From Eurosta solidaginis (Eukaryota; Arthropoda; Insecta; Diptera; Tephritidae): a DNA stretch of 64,000 nt. Positions 22,940 to 34,780 of the stretch are shown piece by piece. Under the pieces are notes generated by a model that was not told the origin of the DNA, made no database searches, and was given only the letters and a program-made list of their open reading frames with translations. The translations under genes were made by a program, and so were the position numbers. The stretch lies in contig NC_090320.1 of the NCBI RefSeq assembly GCF_040869045.1, positions 252,774,978-252,838,977 on the forward strand, read 5' to 3'. Position 1 is the stretch's first letter. Each line of letters begins with the position of its first letter.

Positions 22940-23820
22940 GTCACCCCGGCATCCCATTTCGCTATAACTGATGCCAGTTGCGAGCACAAAGGGATCTTAA
23001 ATCTTCCTCCACTAGCCCCACCCAACTCAGTGAAGGACGGAAGGGATATCCTTTGCTTCTTTACTGTGGTGTCGGCTGAAGTATTTTCTTGGCCGGCGCG
23101 TGTTCGTGTATTCGTATAACATGGGTAAATCTCATACAGCTCATCATTATACCCCTTTGTATAATCGCCGTTTGTATGACGTACAGGGCTATTAATTTTC
23201 TAGAGAACTTTTCTCTCTAATACTCAAGAGCAATAGCCTCTTCTACCGACCCATGTTTCCTAACCATACATCAGGGCAGGTATGATGCGCGACTTGGAAA
23301 GCGTGGTTTTCATTCGGCGAGAGAAAACTTTTCCTTTCAAGTGCTTACTTAGTCTGAAAAAGCACTTGTTGGTAAGAGTTATTACCCGTATGATTTCTAT
23401 GCTGACACTTTTTTTGCATAAATAGTGGTTCCAGAATAAATGAAATCCACCAAAGTCTCGATTTTATATCCGTCAGCAGTGACACAAATACCAAGACGGG
23501 AACGCGTCGACTCTTTTTGGATGACATCAAGTACTTGTCCGCTTTTACCGCAATCCTCACTTTCTTGCTTTTTCATCTAATCCAGAGAAGGCAGAACATA
23601 CGGCAGCTCTTGTACGCTCTAAAATTTTACCATTCCGGTTTAGTTCTGCGGCTAGAATTATCTTCACCAGCGTTAGGTTAAAGAAACCGCATGTAAAGGA
23701 TTCGCTTTGTCGTTTGAAGAGGTCTTTCCCAATATTTACGGGGCTGGCGGTTCTGTGCAATGTCATTTGGCGTCGTCGAATATGGGCTTCAGTCTTTTGC
23801 ACAGTACTTTAGATGGAACA
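22940..23820 (-). pseudogene. RTE-like LINE C-terminal relic
   Basis: Minus-strand fragments of a reverse transcriptase C-terminal region. VTADGYKIETLVDFIYSGTT at about 23480-23420 corresponds to the usual YLGS-containing segment. RMKTTLSKSRIIPALMYG*E at about 23320-23265 corresponds to the VLLYGSEAW motif. Near 23220 an EY*REKFSRKL stretch matches the FERKVLRKI segment that is intact in the relic at 60928-61155. Several frameshifts and stops are present. It is old and inactive. Confidence 0.55.
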
Positions 23821-24059
23821 TTATACGCTATATTAAGCAGTGTGACTCCACGGAGACATGCTTAAAATTTTTATTTGAATACTGAATCACTAGATTATTA
23901 TAAATTCTGCTAGGGGGGTTTGTCGTGATGGAAGATGTGAGGAGTATTGTGACCAAACTATATAAACCCATATATTTTGTGACTGAATCTATCTCATATC
24001 TAAACCATGAAACTTAGCTTGGAAAAGTTTGTTGATAGCTGAAATAAATAAATTTTTCA

Positions 24060-25340
24060 GATCAGGGTTCGCATTCAGAACCGGGTACTTTTTTATTACA
24101 GGGTGCTTTTTCAAAACCGGGTAGTTTTTGAAACCGCATACTTTTTCGGAAATGGGTGATTGTTAAGAACCTAGTATTTTTTCGGATACTCGTACCTATT
24201 TTAAGCCGGAAGCTACTTTTGTACCGAGAATTTTTTGATAACTCGGTATTTTCTAGAACAAGGTAATTTTTCAGAAGCGGCCCCTTTTCCTTTGTTGGTA
24301 TTTTCCATGAACCGATCAATTTTTCAAATTGGGGTAGTTATTAAGTACTGTATACCGAGTACTTTTTTACATTTTCACAATCCTTTAATTTTTCGGATCT
24401 GCATACTTTTTAGAATCGGGAACATTTTCAAAAAGGGGCACTTATTGCAATTAGGTAATTTTTCAGAAACGGTCCCATTTTCGGATATGAGTATACTTAA
24501 GAACCTGGTATTTTTCGGTACTTAAAAAATCAGGTGCTACTTTCGTACCAAGTACTTTTCGAAAACTGGGTATTTTGTAGATTAGGGTACTTTTTTAGAT
24601 TTGGCTCTTTATTTATTTCGGGATATTTTTTATAAACCAGGTAACTGTTCGAACCTGAGTACTAATTTAGTACCGGGTGTTTTTTAATATCATGTACTTT
24701 TAAAGTACCGTGTACTTTTTATAATTTTTCACAACCAGTTTTCGTACCTATATACTTTTTTGGACGGGTTATATTTTCAAAACCGCGTACTTTTCAAAAC
24801 TGGGTGGTTTTTGAGAAACGATCCCGTTTTCGGATATGAGTAACTTTTAAAAACCCTGGTATTTTTTCGGATCCTGGTACTTATTTTAAGCCGGGTGCTT
24901 CTTTTGTACCGAGTCCTTTTTGAAAAGTAGGTATTTTGTGGAACAGGTGCTTTTTCAGAACCAACCTTTCTATTCCTATCTGAGTATTCTTCATGATCCG
25001 GGTACTTGCTCGAATCCGGTTACTTATTTAGTACCGGGTACTTTTTTAATACCATGTACTTTTAAAGTACCGTGTACTTTCTTAATTTTTCACAACCGGT
25101 TAATTTTTCGTATATATATATACTTTTTAGAACCGGTTATACTTTCAAAATCGGGTACTTTTCAAAACTGGGTAGTTTTTGAAAAACGATCCCGTTTTCA
25201 GATATGAGTAATTTTTAAGAACCCTGGTATTTTTTCGGATCCTGATACTTATTTTAAGCCGGGTTCTTCTTTTGTGCCGAGTCCTTTTTGAAAAGTGGGT
25301 ATTTTGTGCAACTGTTACTTTTTCTGAACCATCCTGCTTT
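24060..25340. repeat. Degenerate 20-25-bp tandem array with ~360-bp period
   Basis: Units resemble ACCGGGTACTTTTTCAAA with variable T runs. On top of this, blocks containing TTTTCGGATATGAGTA, CCTGGTATTTTTTCGG and TTTTGTACCGAGTCCTTTTT recur at about 24480, 24832 and 25197, so a longer unit of about 350-365 bp was amplified after the short one. ORFs in the array are Phe/Tyr-rich artefacts. Confidence 0.75.
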
Positions 25341-25568
25341 TAATTTTTGTGGAGGGATGAATAAACAGTAATAAGCCATTAGTTCTTGATCCAAAGAAGA
25401 GTTACATACTTTCAAACATACTCACAAGAACAGGTAATAAAAGTTTGAAACAGTCTCGCTGTCACCAGTGAGTGTAATTACCAAAAATATGCTGGTTGAT
25501 ATCCGAGAAAAATCTCCCCTTTATCTCCGAAGAGCATATTTCTTATTAAAGTCTTTTTTGAGTGAGAC

Positions 25569-26690
25569 GCCTTTTTTGTTTTTTTTTTTTTGCGTTCGCA
25601 CAACCGTAGACTAAAAAACAGCCCCAATTTTGGAACCGTTGCCCACCCCGGTACAACTTTCGCATTACTTCAGGGTGACGTTCATATTTCTCATTTTTTT
25701 AAGAGCCTACTGTTTTTCCCTGCGTCCAGGTTCCCGCTATTTGCTCTGAGTGTCGATTTAATAGACATTGCTTCGCGTGCGCATTTCTCTGCGCTACCTC
25801 TTAGCATCCATCAGGCGTGTCATGGCTATAAATGCCATTTTGCTCACTGCAGTCCAGCATTCCTTTTTTTTTCTCGGACGTTGTGGCAGGTCACTGCCAT
25901 CAAGTGGCCCGATGAAACCAGGCTAATCCTGTTTTTGGTTTTTTTTAATTCATACATACTTTTTTTTTTTTATGTATCCTAATTCTTATTTATGTGTTAT
26001 TTATAATTTTTTTGTTACCGAGTCTTTGAGAGGCAGTGGCTTCTTAAGCGCCAAGATCTAAAACCGCTCAGCTACAGAGAAACTCATCAGCTGAGAAATA
26101 TAGATTCACAAAATACAATAGACTAAAATTAAATATAATTTTTTAATTATTAAGAGAAGATAGAACCGTCTTTTTTATGGCAAAGAGCGAGTCTGTTGCA
26201 TATTTGTAATAATAAATTTCTCGTGATAGGTTCTTCCTCAAAAACTCTATAAAAGGTCAGTCTTTCCTCGTGAAAACGTGGGCAGTGGAACATGACGTGT
26301 TCTGCGTTTTCTAACTCCGTGGGAAACCTGGGGCAAAGAGAATCTTCCTCTATCCTATGCTTTCATTAATACTCTTTGAAATCGCCATTTGTACTCAGTA
26401 TATACGTGAGATAGTTGTTCAGTCCGCGTGCTTCCGCTCATTCCATTGAATATGTCCCAAACTAGCGTGAATGCTCACCGCCCTTTACTCAAGGGTTCCC
26501 ACCGTTCTTGCCACTTAGCCATTGTTAGAGTCCTTATTATTTTCTTCGCGGCTTCAGATGCTCGCTCGATATTAGTGTTACACAGATCGGCCATTTCACT
26601 TGCGAGTAAGTCCACTGCGATTTTCCGGGTTAACACCAGGATCATGTCATCGGACATCGTGAGATGCCTCCCAACTTTGTAGCTTCTGAG
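25569..26690 (-). pseudogene. R1-type LINE, 3' fragment (second copy)
   Basis: Same orientation and sequence family as the element at 48473-52853. A T-rich tail complement at about 25569-25591 is followed by GTAGACTAAAAAACAGCCCC and the R1-type 3' region. Translation of 26475-26657 on the minus strand gives LTRKIAVDLLASEMADLCNT and KWQERWEPLSKGR, parallel to the large copy. Homology stops near 26690, so it is 5'-truncated. Its 3' part is split by a foreign segment at about 25866-26184. Confidence 0.75.
25866..26184. mobile_element. Insertion inside R1-type fragment
   Basis: In the intact copy GCAGTCCAGCATTC joins CTGCTGCACATATG directly (near 48810-48840). Here the two sides are separated by about 320 bp. 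The insert has T-rich blocks. Its complement contains TGTAGCTGAGCGGTT, which resembles a tRNA A box, and AAGACTCGGTAAC. It may be a decayed tRNA-derived SINE. No clear target duplication is seen. Confidence 0.45.
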
Positions 26691-28009
26691 TCTATGGATT
26701 TATTGTTTCATAGTTGCATTGTATGTTGCATTATATCTTTACCTTCTGTGTTCGTGATTCCGACTGCATCCATGCGTTAAGCCAGACCTTCAAAGTGAAA
26801 ACTCGTTTCATTATCTATGCTAATTTGAGCTAATTTCGCTGCTTAATACAAACGATTGCGTCTATCAATTGCAAGTGAAATAGATAAAAGTAAAGGATTG
26901 TCTACTTAGCATGCTTGAATGCTTGACTGATATTCCCTCGCTTTTTTACCTACCTCTTGTCGTTTACACAATTTAATACTCATTTACATTTCATTACAAT
27001 CAAATTCTTTTAATTCAGTTTACAAAGCGAAATTTTTCGCGCGTTTCGCCTCTATTTAGTAATTAATAAATCGAATTTGAATTCTTCAGAGCGTCAAAGG
27101 GGAGCTTGTTGATAGTTTGCCAACTTGATTTAGCTGCGTTAAAATGGATGTGCATTTGATGAAGGATGCTTGACATGTTTTACCGTTTTTCCCAACAATT
27201 TTCTATGCTTGTAATTAGATCTCAATTAGTTGGTGAGTGAAATTAGATTTGTTGCTTCAATAGCTTAAGCTGGTGCTGCTGCTGCTGCCGTTGTCGTTGT
27301 TGCGTCAGTCATATCCTTATTATTACCTGCGTCATAGGAACTTGATTGCGTTGCTTTCGAATGCTCGTTGATTACAACGTTGTTCTATCTAAAGACATCT
27401 TTATCTATTTATAGATAATGCTTTTGTTGTTCCATTTACATAATATGTTGTTGCGATTGTTGCTGTTTAGCGGTTTTACTACTCCCACTTATTAACATCA
27501 ATAGAACGCAAATTACATTGAAATTTATTATTGTGGAAAAACTAAATACAATTAGTGCCAAACTATAATGAACAACAATTCCTCTGTTGACAAAAACAGC
27601 AACAATACCCTCAATGCCTGCACATATACGTGGATATAAAATCGAATACTTATTACCATGAGCGTAAATACATTTGTATATCTATCACACTAGGGATGCT
27701 AACCATGAAATTTTTCCATCTAGATACATATTTTAAATGACTAACTTTTGAACAGTTATGGTTTTAGCTTCGCTTTCAGTTTCAGATTCGGTCCTCCGCT
27801 CGCAAGTTTAAAGCTCCAGCTACTTGGGATGGTGAAGTTGCCTGATTTCGAGCCAGCAACTAAGCTACGTTCTAGGAAATTTCCAGTATTTGCCAAGAGG
27901 GTGGAACTATTTTATAACCTACTTTATACCTTATAATAATTTGTTCCATTTTCAATTTCTGGAAAGATTGAGTCTATGTGAGTTGTTTATTGACCGGAAA
28001 ACTAAACCT
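26691..28009. other. No recognisable gene
   Basis: AT-rich DNA. A short CTGCTGCTGCTGCCG run lies near 27275. At 27860-27915 AGCTACGTTCTAGGAAATTT and CAGTATTTGCCAAGAGG recur as a close variant at 54623-54667, marking a dispersed repeat. CCTAACTAAA repeats three times at about 28003-28028. Confidence 0.5.
27845..27920 (+). repeat. Dispersed repeat shared with 54.6 kb
   Basis: GCCAGCAACTAAGCTACGTT, CTAGGAAATTTCCAGTATTT and GCCAAGAGG match the order GCAGCAAGCTTGGTCCTAGA, AAATTTCTAGTATTTGCCAA and GAGG at about 54623-54667. The two copies have the same orientation. The family is unknown. Confidence 0.5.
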
Positions 28010-29470
28010 AACTAAACCTAACTAAACCTCTTAGTTCCTGTTCCAATTCCACTTTCGTTTCCAAATTCGTGTTCCGTGTTTCTTTCAATTTTGTTTGTTG
28101 TTTTAAACCTCAAATTTTGGTTTCTGTTCCAAATTATTTCAAGTTTCAATTCTAGTTTTTGTGCCAGTTTCGTTTCCATTTTCAATACCAGTTTCGATTT
28201 CACATTCCATTCCAGTTTAAAATCCAGGTTTAAGTTTCGATTTTTTTTTCGAATGTAGGCTAAAGCAATCGAACAAGTTTATGTTATGTTTTTCGTTGAG
28301 TTTTTCGTTGAACTTTTCGTTCCAATTTTAATTCCATTCTTGGTTCAAGTTTTAATTCCAGTTGCGGTTCATATTTTAATTCCAGTTTCCGTCCCAGCTT
28401 TTGTGGATGTTTTAATAAGAGTTTTAGTTTCGTTACGGACCTTGTTTAAATTCCAGTTTCCTTTGCTGTTTAAGGGCATCATTCTGTAGTGCGTACGATG
28501 GCTTAGGCGAACTAATCGTATTTTAGCGATTTCGTTTAGCAATGTCATTCTCTATCGCTTTCGTTATGCTGCAGGTTTTGTCTTGGCTGCGGTTCAAGTT
28601 TGGCATCGAGTTTAAGCTTCAATTTCGGCCCAAGTTTTTGTTCCCTTTTAAATTCACTTTTGTTTTGTTCGACTTTTTTCCAGATTTAGCTCCAGTTCCC
28701 GTTCCCGTTTAAGTTGCAATGTCGATTTTAGTTCCAGTTTCTATTACAACTTACTGGAACCAGCTTTGGTTTTGGCTTCACTTCGGTTTCTAGTTTCCGT
28801 ATTTGGGTTCCTGATTCAGTAATGATTCCGGTTCATTGCTCGCTTTCTTGTTCGGTTTTGGTTTGGTTCATACTCAGGTTTTGATTTCGGCTTCAATTTA
28901 AATTCTGTTTCTAGTTCAAGGTTCCATGTTCACTTCCATTTTTTTTTACTGCTCGCATTTTTGTTTCAGTTGCTGTATTGTGCTCCAATGTCAGAATTTT
29001 GATTTTAGGAACTTTGTAAACTGCTTTAGTTCTTATTATTTTGCTATGACGCTTTCGATTTCAATTACATTATCACTCAGTTTTCTATTTCTATAGCTAT
29101 TCAAGTTCTATCTGCTGATATTTTTTACGGTTCCAGTCCGGTTTTGAGTCCAGCTTGGTTCATTTTGGCACCCGCGTTATTTCCAGTTTTAGTTAATAGT
29201 TCTATTAGAATTCTTGTTTCATTTGCTTGTTTTTATTACGATACCGGTTTCATTTTCTTCCTTGTGCAAAGCTGGGGCTCAGGTACAGGTTTAGTCTGTC
29301 GTTTTGTTTCCGATTTTGTTTTGTTTTTCTATTATAGTTCCGGTTTTGTTTGGTTTGCTCGGTTGGGGTAGAGATGTCTACATTGGCTCCAGTTTAGTTC
29401 AAGCTGTTCGGTTCCGGATCCAGTTCAATTTCGTGTTTCCACTAATATTATTGTATTGGCTGTATTAGAT
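28010..29470. repeat. Degenerate GTTTC/GTTCCA repeat tract
   Basis: About 1.4 kb is dominated by six-base-like words such as AGTTTC, GTTCCA, TTTCGG and CAGTTT, in one strand orientation (for example CCAGTTTCGTTTCCATTTTC). No fixed unit length is visible. The small ORFs here are simple-sequence artefacts rich in Phe, Val and Ser. Confidence 0.65.
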
Positions 29471-30475
29471 TAATATAGCAATTTTGGCGCGATTTTCGGT
29501 TCAGGTTATTGTTTAGGTATAAATTCAGGACTCGTTTCCAGCTTTTTATTTTGCTTACTATCTTTTTATTTACTCTGATTACTTAAGTTATTTTAGCAAT
29601 TGTTTTCTCTATAACTTAAGAATTGATATTAGTTGTGAGGTATGTAGTTTAGAACTAAGAATTTGGCTTGGAGGCTGGTTATTACCTACTATTTAAAAGC
29701 AAAATTGAAGTACTTCATATTCAGAACTTAATTTAATGAATATTTCTATGTACCTGAAACCCGAAATGAGAACAATACTTATTACGTTTTTGTTGCGGAA
29801 TGTTCTGAGGCTAATCTCGGTATACCGAAATTACATACAATGAAAACACAACAAGTTTTTGTTATTTATATTGACATCTCTTCTATCCGCATACTTATAT
29901 ATCTACATATTTACATACTTGTTTACAAAACACGATATCACATTACAACTTCAACCCATAATTCCCTTTCAGTGTCCTTGAATTATGGTTATTCCCATTA
30001 AATTGACTCGAATCGCGTGTATAGGTATGCCAGTTGTGCATGCAGATGTGCTTAGGTGTAAGTACTATTAGCTTGTTTACACTAAGCTCTAGTACATTAC
30101 CACTAAGTGCAATAGATTATTTGCTTACATTAGCGCTAACTAAGCAATGCCATATTAATTGAGTGCCTATTTTGGGTGGGCAAATTTTTTATTTATAGTT
30201 TTTTTCACATTTTTAAACAACAGTGTGAATCACAGTTACCACAAGTCTTAATTTAGTAGATTTCTATGTGAAATTTGTTGTTATAAAACAAAATAAACAT
30301 ACTTAAATAACTAAATATCCACAAACAAATATGGGTCAGGTGTGATTCGAGCTAATATTTCAGTTCCAAAGGAGCTACCGATTTGAAAGACTTACCATAG
30401 AAAATGTAAATACTGAACCTAAACTATGAAAAACGAAACAAATAATAATAAATTTATAAATAAAATAAATTTATT
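29471..30475. other. No recognisable gene
   Basis: AT-rich sequence without long ORFs, known motifs or repeats that I could match elsewhere in the window. Confidence 0.5.
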
Positions 30476-30850
30476 GTAACGAATTTACTGCAACTCCGCT
30501 TATTCCAAATCTTCTGCTAACGTTCGAATTACTAAACTGTTGAATAAATAACTCCAATATTGAATAATGCAAAAATGGTCTTTATTAGACTAATTAAAAA
30601 TAACACTTATACTTCGCAACTGACAGCTTGTTTAAATCAAACTGACTTGTCGTGCTTCAACTGTTCCTGCTTTTATACTGTTCGATTTCCTCGTTCCATA
30701 CTTTTAGGCGTTTCCAGGATTTACTTAGTTACCAACTATAAAATTATAACTACAGATGCACGTGTATAGCTTCTCATATGCGCGTGTATATGTGAGCGAT
30801 ACTTGCACAAATTATTGCCTACTTTTGGGAGTATTTCAGATAAAGATATA
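30476..30850 (-). mobile_element. LTR remnant (copy 1)
   Basis: Minus strand: an AATAAAGACC polyadenylation-type word, TTATTCAACAGTTTAGTAAT, AACGTTAGCAGAAG, and a TTCGTTACA end at 30476. A diverged copy lies at 44620-44900 in the same orientation. No internal gag or pol sequence is adjacent, so both are probably solo or truncated LTRs. Assignment to BEL/Pao or Gypsy is not settled. Confidence 0.5.
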
Positions 30851-30885
30851 TGTATATGGCCGGTGGGCCAACCCGATGAGAAAAA

Positions 30886-30960
30886 CTTTCTTCTAATTGA
30901 AAAAACTTGTTCCTAAAATTTTTGTATTGCTATGCCCGGGACGTGAAACCAGGATCTTCG
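30886..30960 (-). mobile_element. SINE fragment
   Basis: TTCTTCTAATTGAAAAAACT, CCTAAAATTTTTGTATTGCT and TGCCCGGGACGTGAAACCAG match the head and junction region of the minus-strand SINE at 35341-35702. Only about 75 bp remain, with a mutated B box. Confidence 0.6.
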
Positions 30961-31610
30961 GCTCAATTGTTCATTTATAAGTTTGGTTCCCACATTTTAT
31001 AAAAATTTATAATCCTGTGCCATCAGTGAAAGTAGGGAGTAGTCATGTTCTAATGAAAAATTTAATGTTTTGAAAATTTCTCCCATTTTATCATATAGAT
31101 GTTAGGTTCAAATTTCACAATGGGCGCTGTCAGAATATACAACTGTGTAGCAGTCTTTGAGTGGTAACTTTCTGAACGCACCATTGAGCAGTTACATTCC
31201 ACTCAAAGGTTGTAATTTTACATCAAATAACTGAACAGAAATTTCTTTGGCTACATTTGCTCATCGTGTTGGTTATAAATAAAAATTTTCCTGAAGTTTA
31301 GAAAATATTTACGAAGTAATTTTCCTAAAAATTTAAAGAAAGTTATTTCATTTTGCTGTTGGCTCAACTCACCGTTCCAAGAACAAATTTTTTAGCACTC
31401 AACTGACAAAGTTTCTTTATCTTATACTAGGTTCAAACACACACCAAATTGGCAATTTATACTATTTGGGCAATTTATTACGCAATTTGTCATATAATAA
31501 ATTGTAATAATAAATTGCCAATTTAAAAAAAATTGCGTAATAAATTGTTTCAAACTGCAAATGCAACAATGCAAAGTGTGTTTATTGAGTATATTTAAAC
31601 GTCAATTACG
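30961..31610. other. Non-coding, with AATTG inverted-repeat cluster
   Basis: At about 31440-31560 ATTGGCAATTTATACTATTT and its partner AATAAATTGCCAATTT, plus ACGCAATTTG and AAATTGCGT, form nested inverted repeats about 60 bp apart. This may be another MITE, but its ends are not defined. No gene. Confidence 0.4.
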
Positions 31611-31877
31611 CATGGATGAACTATATGGTTGGCTCATCTCATCAGCTGATTTTACGTCCTTCATTTCACTGGAGTAGGGATTGTCAAAGGAAGATGGCAA
31701 ACTCAAAATGAAACCAAAACATTGAACACGTTTTCTTACAACACACAAAAATTTCAAAGTTTTATGTTTTCATTCCATTTCATTCTCCCTATACCAACAC
31801 GCACATTTTGACAGTATGAACAAAGGTATGTTCTTGCTGTAGAGATGAGCCAACCAGCTATCAAATTACTATTGTGT
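31611..31877. mobile_element. TGGTTGGCTCAT MITE, copy 1
   Basis: The ends TATATGGTTGGCTCATCTC (from about 31622) and GAGATGAGCCAACCA (31842-31856) are inverted repeats. Interior words TCATCAGCTGATTTTA, GATGGCAAACTCAAAATGAA and AGTTTTATGTTT match copy 2 at 63187-63449. The outer arms are degraded relative to copy 2. It does not encode a protein. Confidence 0.75.
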
Positions 31878-34189
31878 AGGCTAAATCGAGTTGTATGAAC
31901 AGCACTCAATTCAAATCGAAATTTCCTCAATTTATTTTTCTGTTTGAACATAGTATTACATGAATCTGGTACACTCTGGTACAAAACCTCTTGTTTGGTA
32001 GTAAACTCACTGTCAATCGCATGATTTTTTTGACTACTCGAAATCAGGTGTTTTTGAAACTTCCTCGCTTTTTTCGAAAGACACACCTTACCGCGGGCAC
32101 ATTCTAGGTGCCGTTAACCACTGTGGTCGATACCAAGTGAATCGCATTAAATTGTGAACACATTTCTACCTGCCTGTGTGAGGGACCTTCTTGATGTACC
32201 AACAACCGGACTACTATTGTGTTGCATCAGTGAAACGTGTGCTACGTTCCGCTACGACAAAGAGTTAGCCGTCCATGATTTTCACGTGAACAAAACGGCA
32301 GCCTTTTAACTGACACCAAGAGCATTCTGAAGCTACTTACATAAGTGAGAATGACTAAATCACAGGTCAAGAACAATAAAAATTCGAATAGGGCAGATCA
32401 GTTTACTACCGAGTAGTCAAGGGACATAAACAAAACGTCGGTAGAAACCAAGTTTTCAAACTGCTGCTAATATAGCCGAGTTGATGTGCCCGCCTTTAGA
32501 CCTTGTTATCATCGAACAGATTTCTATCATAAATCGAATTTTGCAAAAGATGTTTGAAATTAAAATTTTTAGAGCTCAACAAGGGACAACTTTACACAAT
32601 AAATGCAACAAAGGGAGACTTGAAGAGATCATCACAATCATATGGGGTTCAAGGCAACCAAATTTTTTCTCTGAAGAAAGAGGGCAGAAAGCTCAAAGCT
32701 TTCATATCAATTTGCACTGGATCAATATCAGGCAAAAGATCATCAACATCGTTCAAATTTTCAACTGGAACGAGCTACGGCAAATCTGCGAAAATCTATG
32801 AAGCTCTATTGAAGAATTTCAGAACCACCATCTTACTACTATCAACAAGAAATGAAGGTTAGTAAGTTCTTAATGTTGAATGAAAGCGCAAAACCTTCAT
32901 ATATAGTGGTTTCGTAGGCTCAAATTGGAGATAAGGCTCTTAACCGGAGCAAATAAGGACATGGCAAGGTTAGATCTCACGTACACTGAACGCATACATT
33001 GTATCAAAGTATTGAGGAAACCAAAAAAAAAAAAAATATTAAAAAAAATTCAAAAAACTATAAAGAAAATTCCTCTAATTCAAAAAGTCAGGACACAGAT
33101 TGAAGGCAAGGCCTCTTCAAACTGCCGAAATCTGAATCCCTAAGAATACAGTGAGTTTATATTCAAACAAAGTCCCATCCATGACAAAACGTAAACAAGT
33201 TTTATAATACTGAATGGAAATCTTCAAATAAATCTAAGCGAACATTTTAAAATTAGTTTCGTTGTCCGTTGCCGGTAAGCACATAACTAGAGTTAGCGAG
33301 GGTGAGACTAAGGTGGCGTATATTTATACGGACTTAAACAATAGTTAAGCAAATGCCGTTCGACTGTAAAAGTACTGCAGCGTGACCCGAACAGAGCTAG
33401 GGCTAGACTATATTTAGAGCCTATTGCTCAGCACAACCTCCCGACAGAATAATTCATGATAGAAATCACCCAATGTCTTTGGGGTTTTTGATGCTTTCTC
33501 CTTTGGAAAAAAAAGTACTTAATCGGTCAAACAAAAAAATAATAAATTCCAAAAAGTTTGTTCACATACCTTTCAAAATCCAATAAACAACATTTAAATT
33601 TAAATCGCATTCTAATATGTACATGTAAAGAAAATCCCAATATTTTCAACTCAAACCAAAGAATGTTGCTTTACAAATATTGAAAAGTAAGCATTTCAAT
33701 AAAACAAACATATATATGTATGTCTAAATTTTCTACAACCAAATATGTATTGAAGTGATAGCCTTGTTCACCTTTCCGAATCATACCAACCACTTTATCG
33801 AGTTTTTATGATACTGAGCACACTTTATCAGGGACTATACTTCAAAGATCGTATTAAATGGTTAAAGATGAGCATTTTCTATTTGTATTGCTAGTAGCAA
33901 TGACAATTTGGTTTCGTTTTGCAGCCTTTCAAACGAAATACAGCAGCACTTTTAAGGAAATCGAAATTGTTTTTGCAAATAGTGTATGCTCCTGTACAAC
34001 GGTCATGATAATGTTTTATTTCCTACGGGAATTGAATGAATGTGAAGCATTCTATCTACAAGATATTAAATTTTTTATACATACGTACATAAATGCATGA
34101 GTACCCAGCAGTTAAGCCATTTGGTTGTAAGCTACCTCGATATCTTGCAATTTTAGACAAGTAAAAGAATGACGTATGACATTTGGATC
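31878..34189. other. No recognisable gene; unassigned ORFs
   Basis: Overlapping frames at 32481-32801 and 32554-32862 (+) encode about 100-residue basic polypeptides (for example NATKGDLKRSSQSYGVQGNQ). They match no family I know. An AAAAAAAAAATATTAAAAAA tract lies near 33030. The 80-residue frame at 33858-34100 is hydrophobic at its N-terminus but lacks support. I would not call any of these genes. Confidence 0.4.
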
Positions 34190-34494
34190 ATGAGTGAGTT
34201 TATTTGGAAATTGCTTTCCCTTTTATACAAAACAAGGTGCAAGGACAAACGCTTCGAGTATGCGGATTGAATTTGGAGGAACCATGCTTTTCGCATGGAC
34301 AGCTATACGTTGCCTGTTCCAGAGTAGGCATTCCAAATTGTTTGTTTATTCATATCCCAGATGGAAAAACGAAAAGTGTAGTGTATCCAAATGGTTTGGA
34401 TTAAGAACTGAAATAAATATTAAAACAAATTTTATGATATTTTTTTCTTCCAATATTTCTATAGGTGTAACGAAGCACACCGGGATTCCGCTAG
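34190..34494 (+). mobile_element. Helitron 3' remnant
   Basis: The end is GGTGTAACGAAGCACACC (a hairpin), CGGGATTC, CGCTAG, with CTAG at 34491-34494. Upstream lies a helicase C-terminus in one frame. This is a third terminal sequence type, distinct from copies A-C and from the 18.4-kb end. Confidence 0.65.
34204..34404 (+). pseudogene. Helitron helicase C-terminal fragment
   Basis: The frame reads FIQNKVQGQTLRVCGLNLEE, PCFSHGQLYVACSRVGIP and KTKSVVYPNGLD before a stop. QGQT...GLNL and GQLYVACSRVG are the last helicase motifs of the PIF1-like Helitron protein. All N-terminal domains are missing. It is 5'-truncated, and the conserved part has no internal stop. Confidence 0.75.
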
Positions 34495-34780
34495 TTTATT
34501 ATAAATATTGATATGAATTCAATTTAAAATGAAAAAATACTCAATTATGAATCGAAAAATACAGAAATATTGAACACACGTGTTGATTCTCCATAGTTCA
34601 TAACACAAAGACCTAATGTCAATATACACCGAAAGTACGATGTGACAGATATGTTGTGTTGTGGTGTATCTCTTTCCATTGTATCTGGAAAATCCCTATT
34701 GCCAAACTGACAGCCATGTTAATTGTTCATACTATTGACTAAGAAAACTCGATCAGATGCAGATGAATCAGTACAACACA

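Noticed and set aside
27995..28030. CCTAA-like repeats, also at 54889-54903, suggesting arthropod telomere repeat
   Set aside because: Only three to four short units are present, with extra bases at the first site. Flies lack the TTAGG telomere. Such words are common near retroelement ends.
33858..34100. 80-residue frame with hydrophobic start, possible secreted or membrane peptide
   Set aside because: No splice sites, codon bias or relatives could be seen. The length is near chance expectation in this AT-rich DNA.
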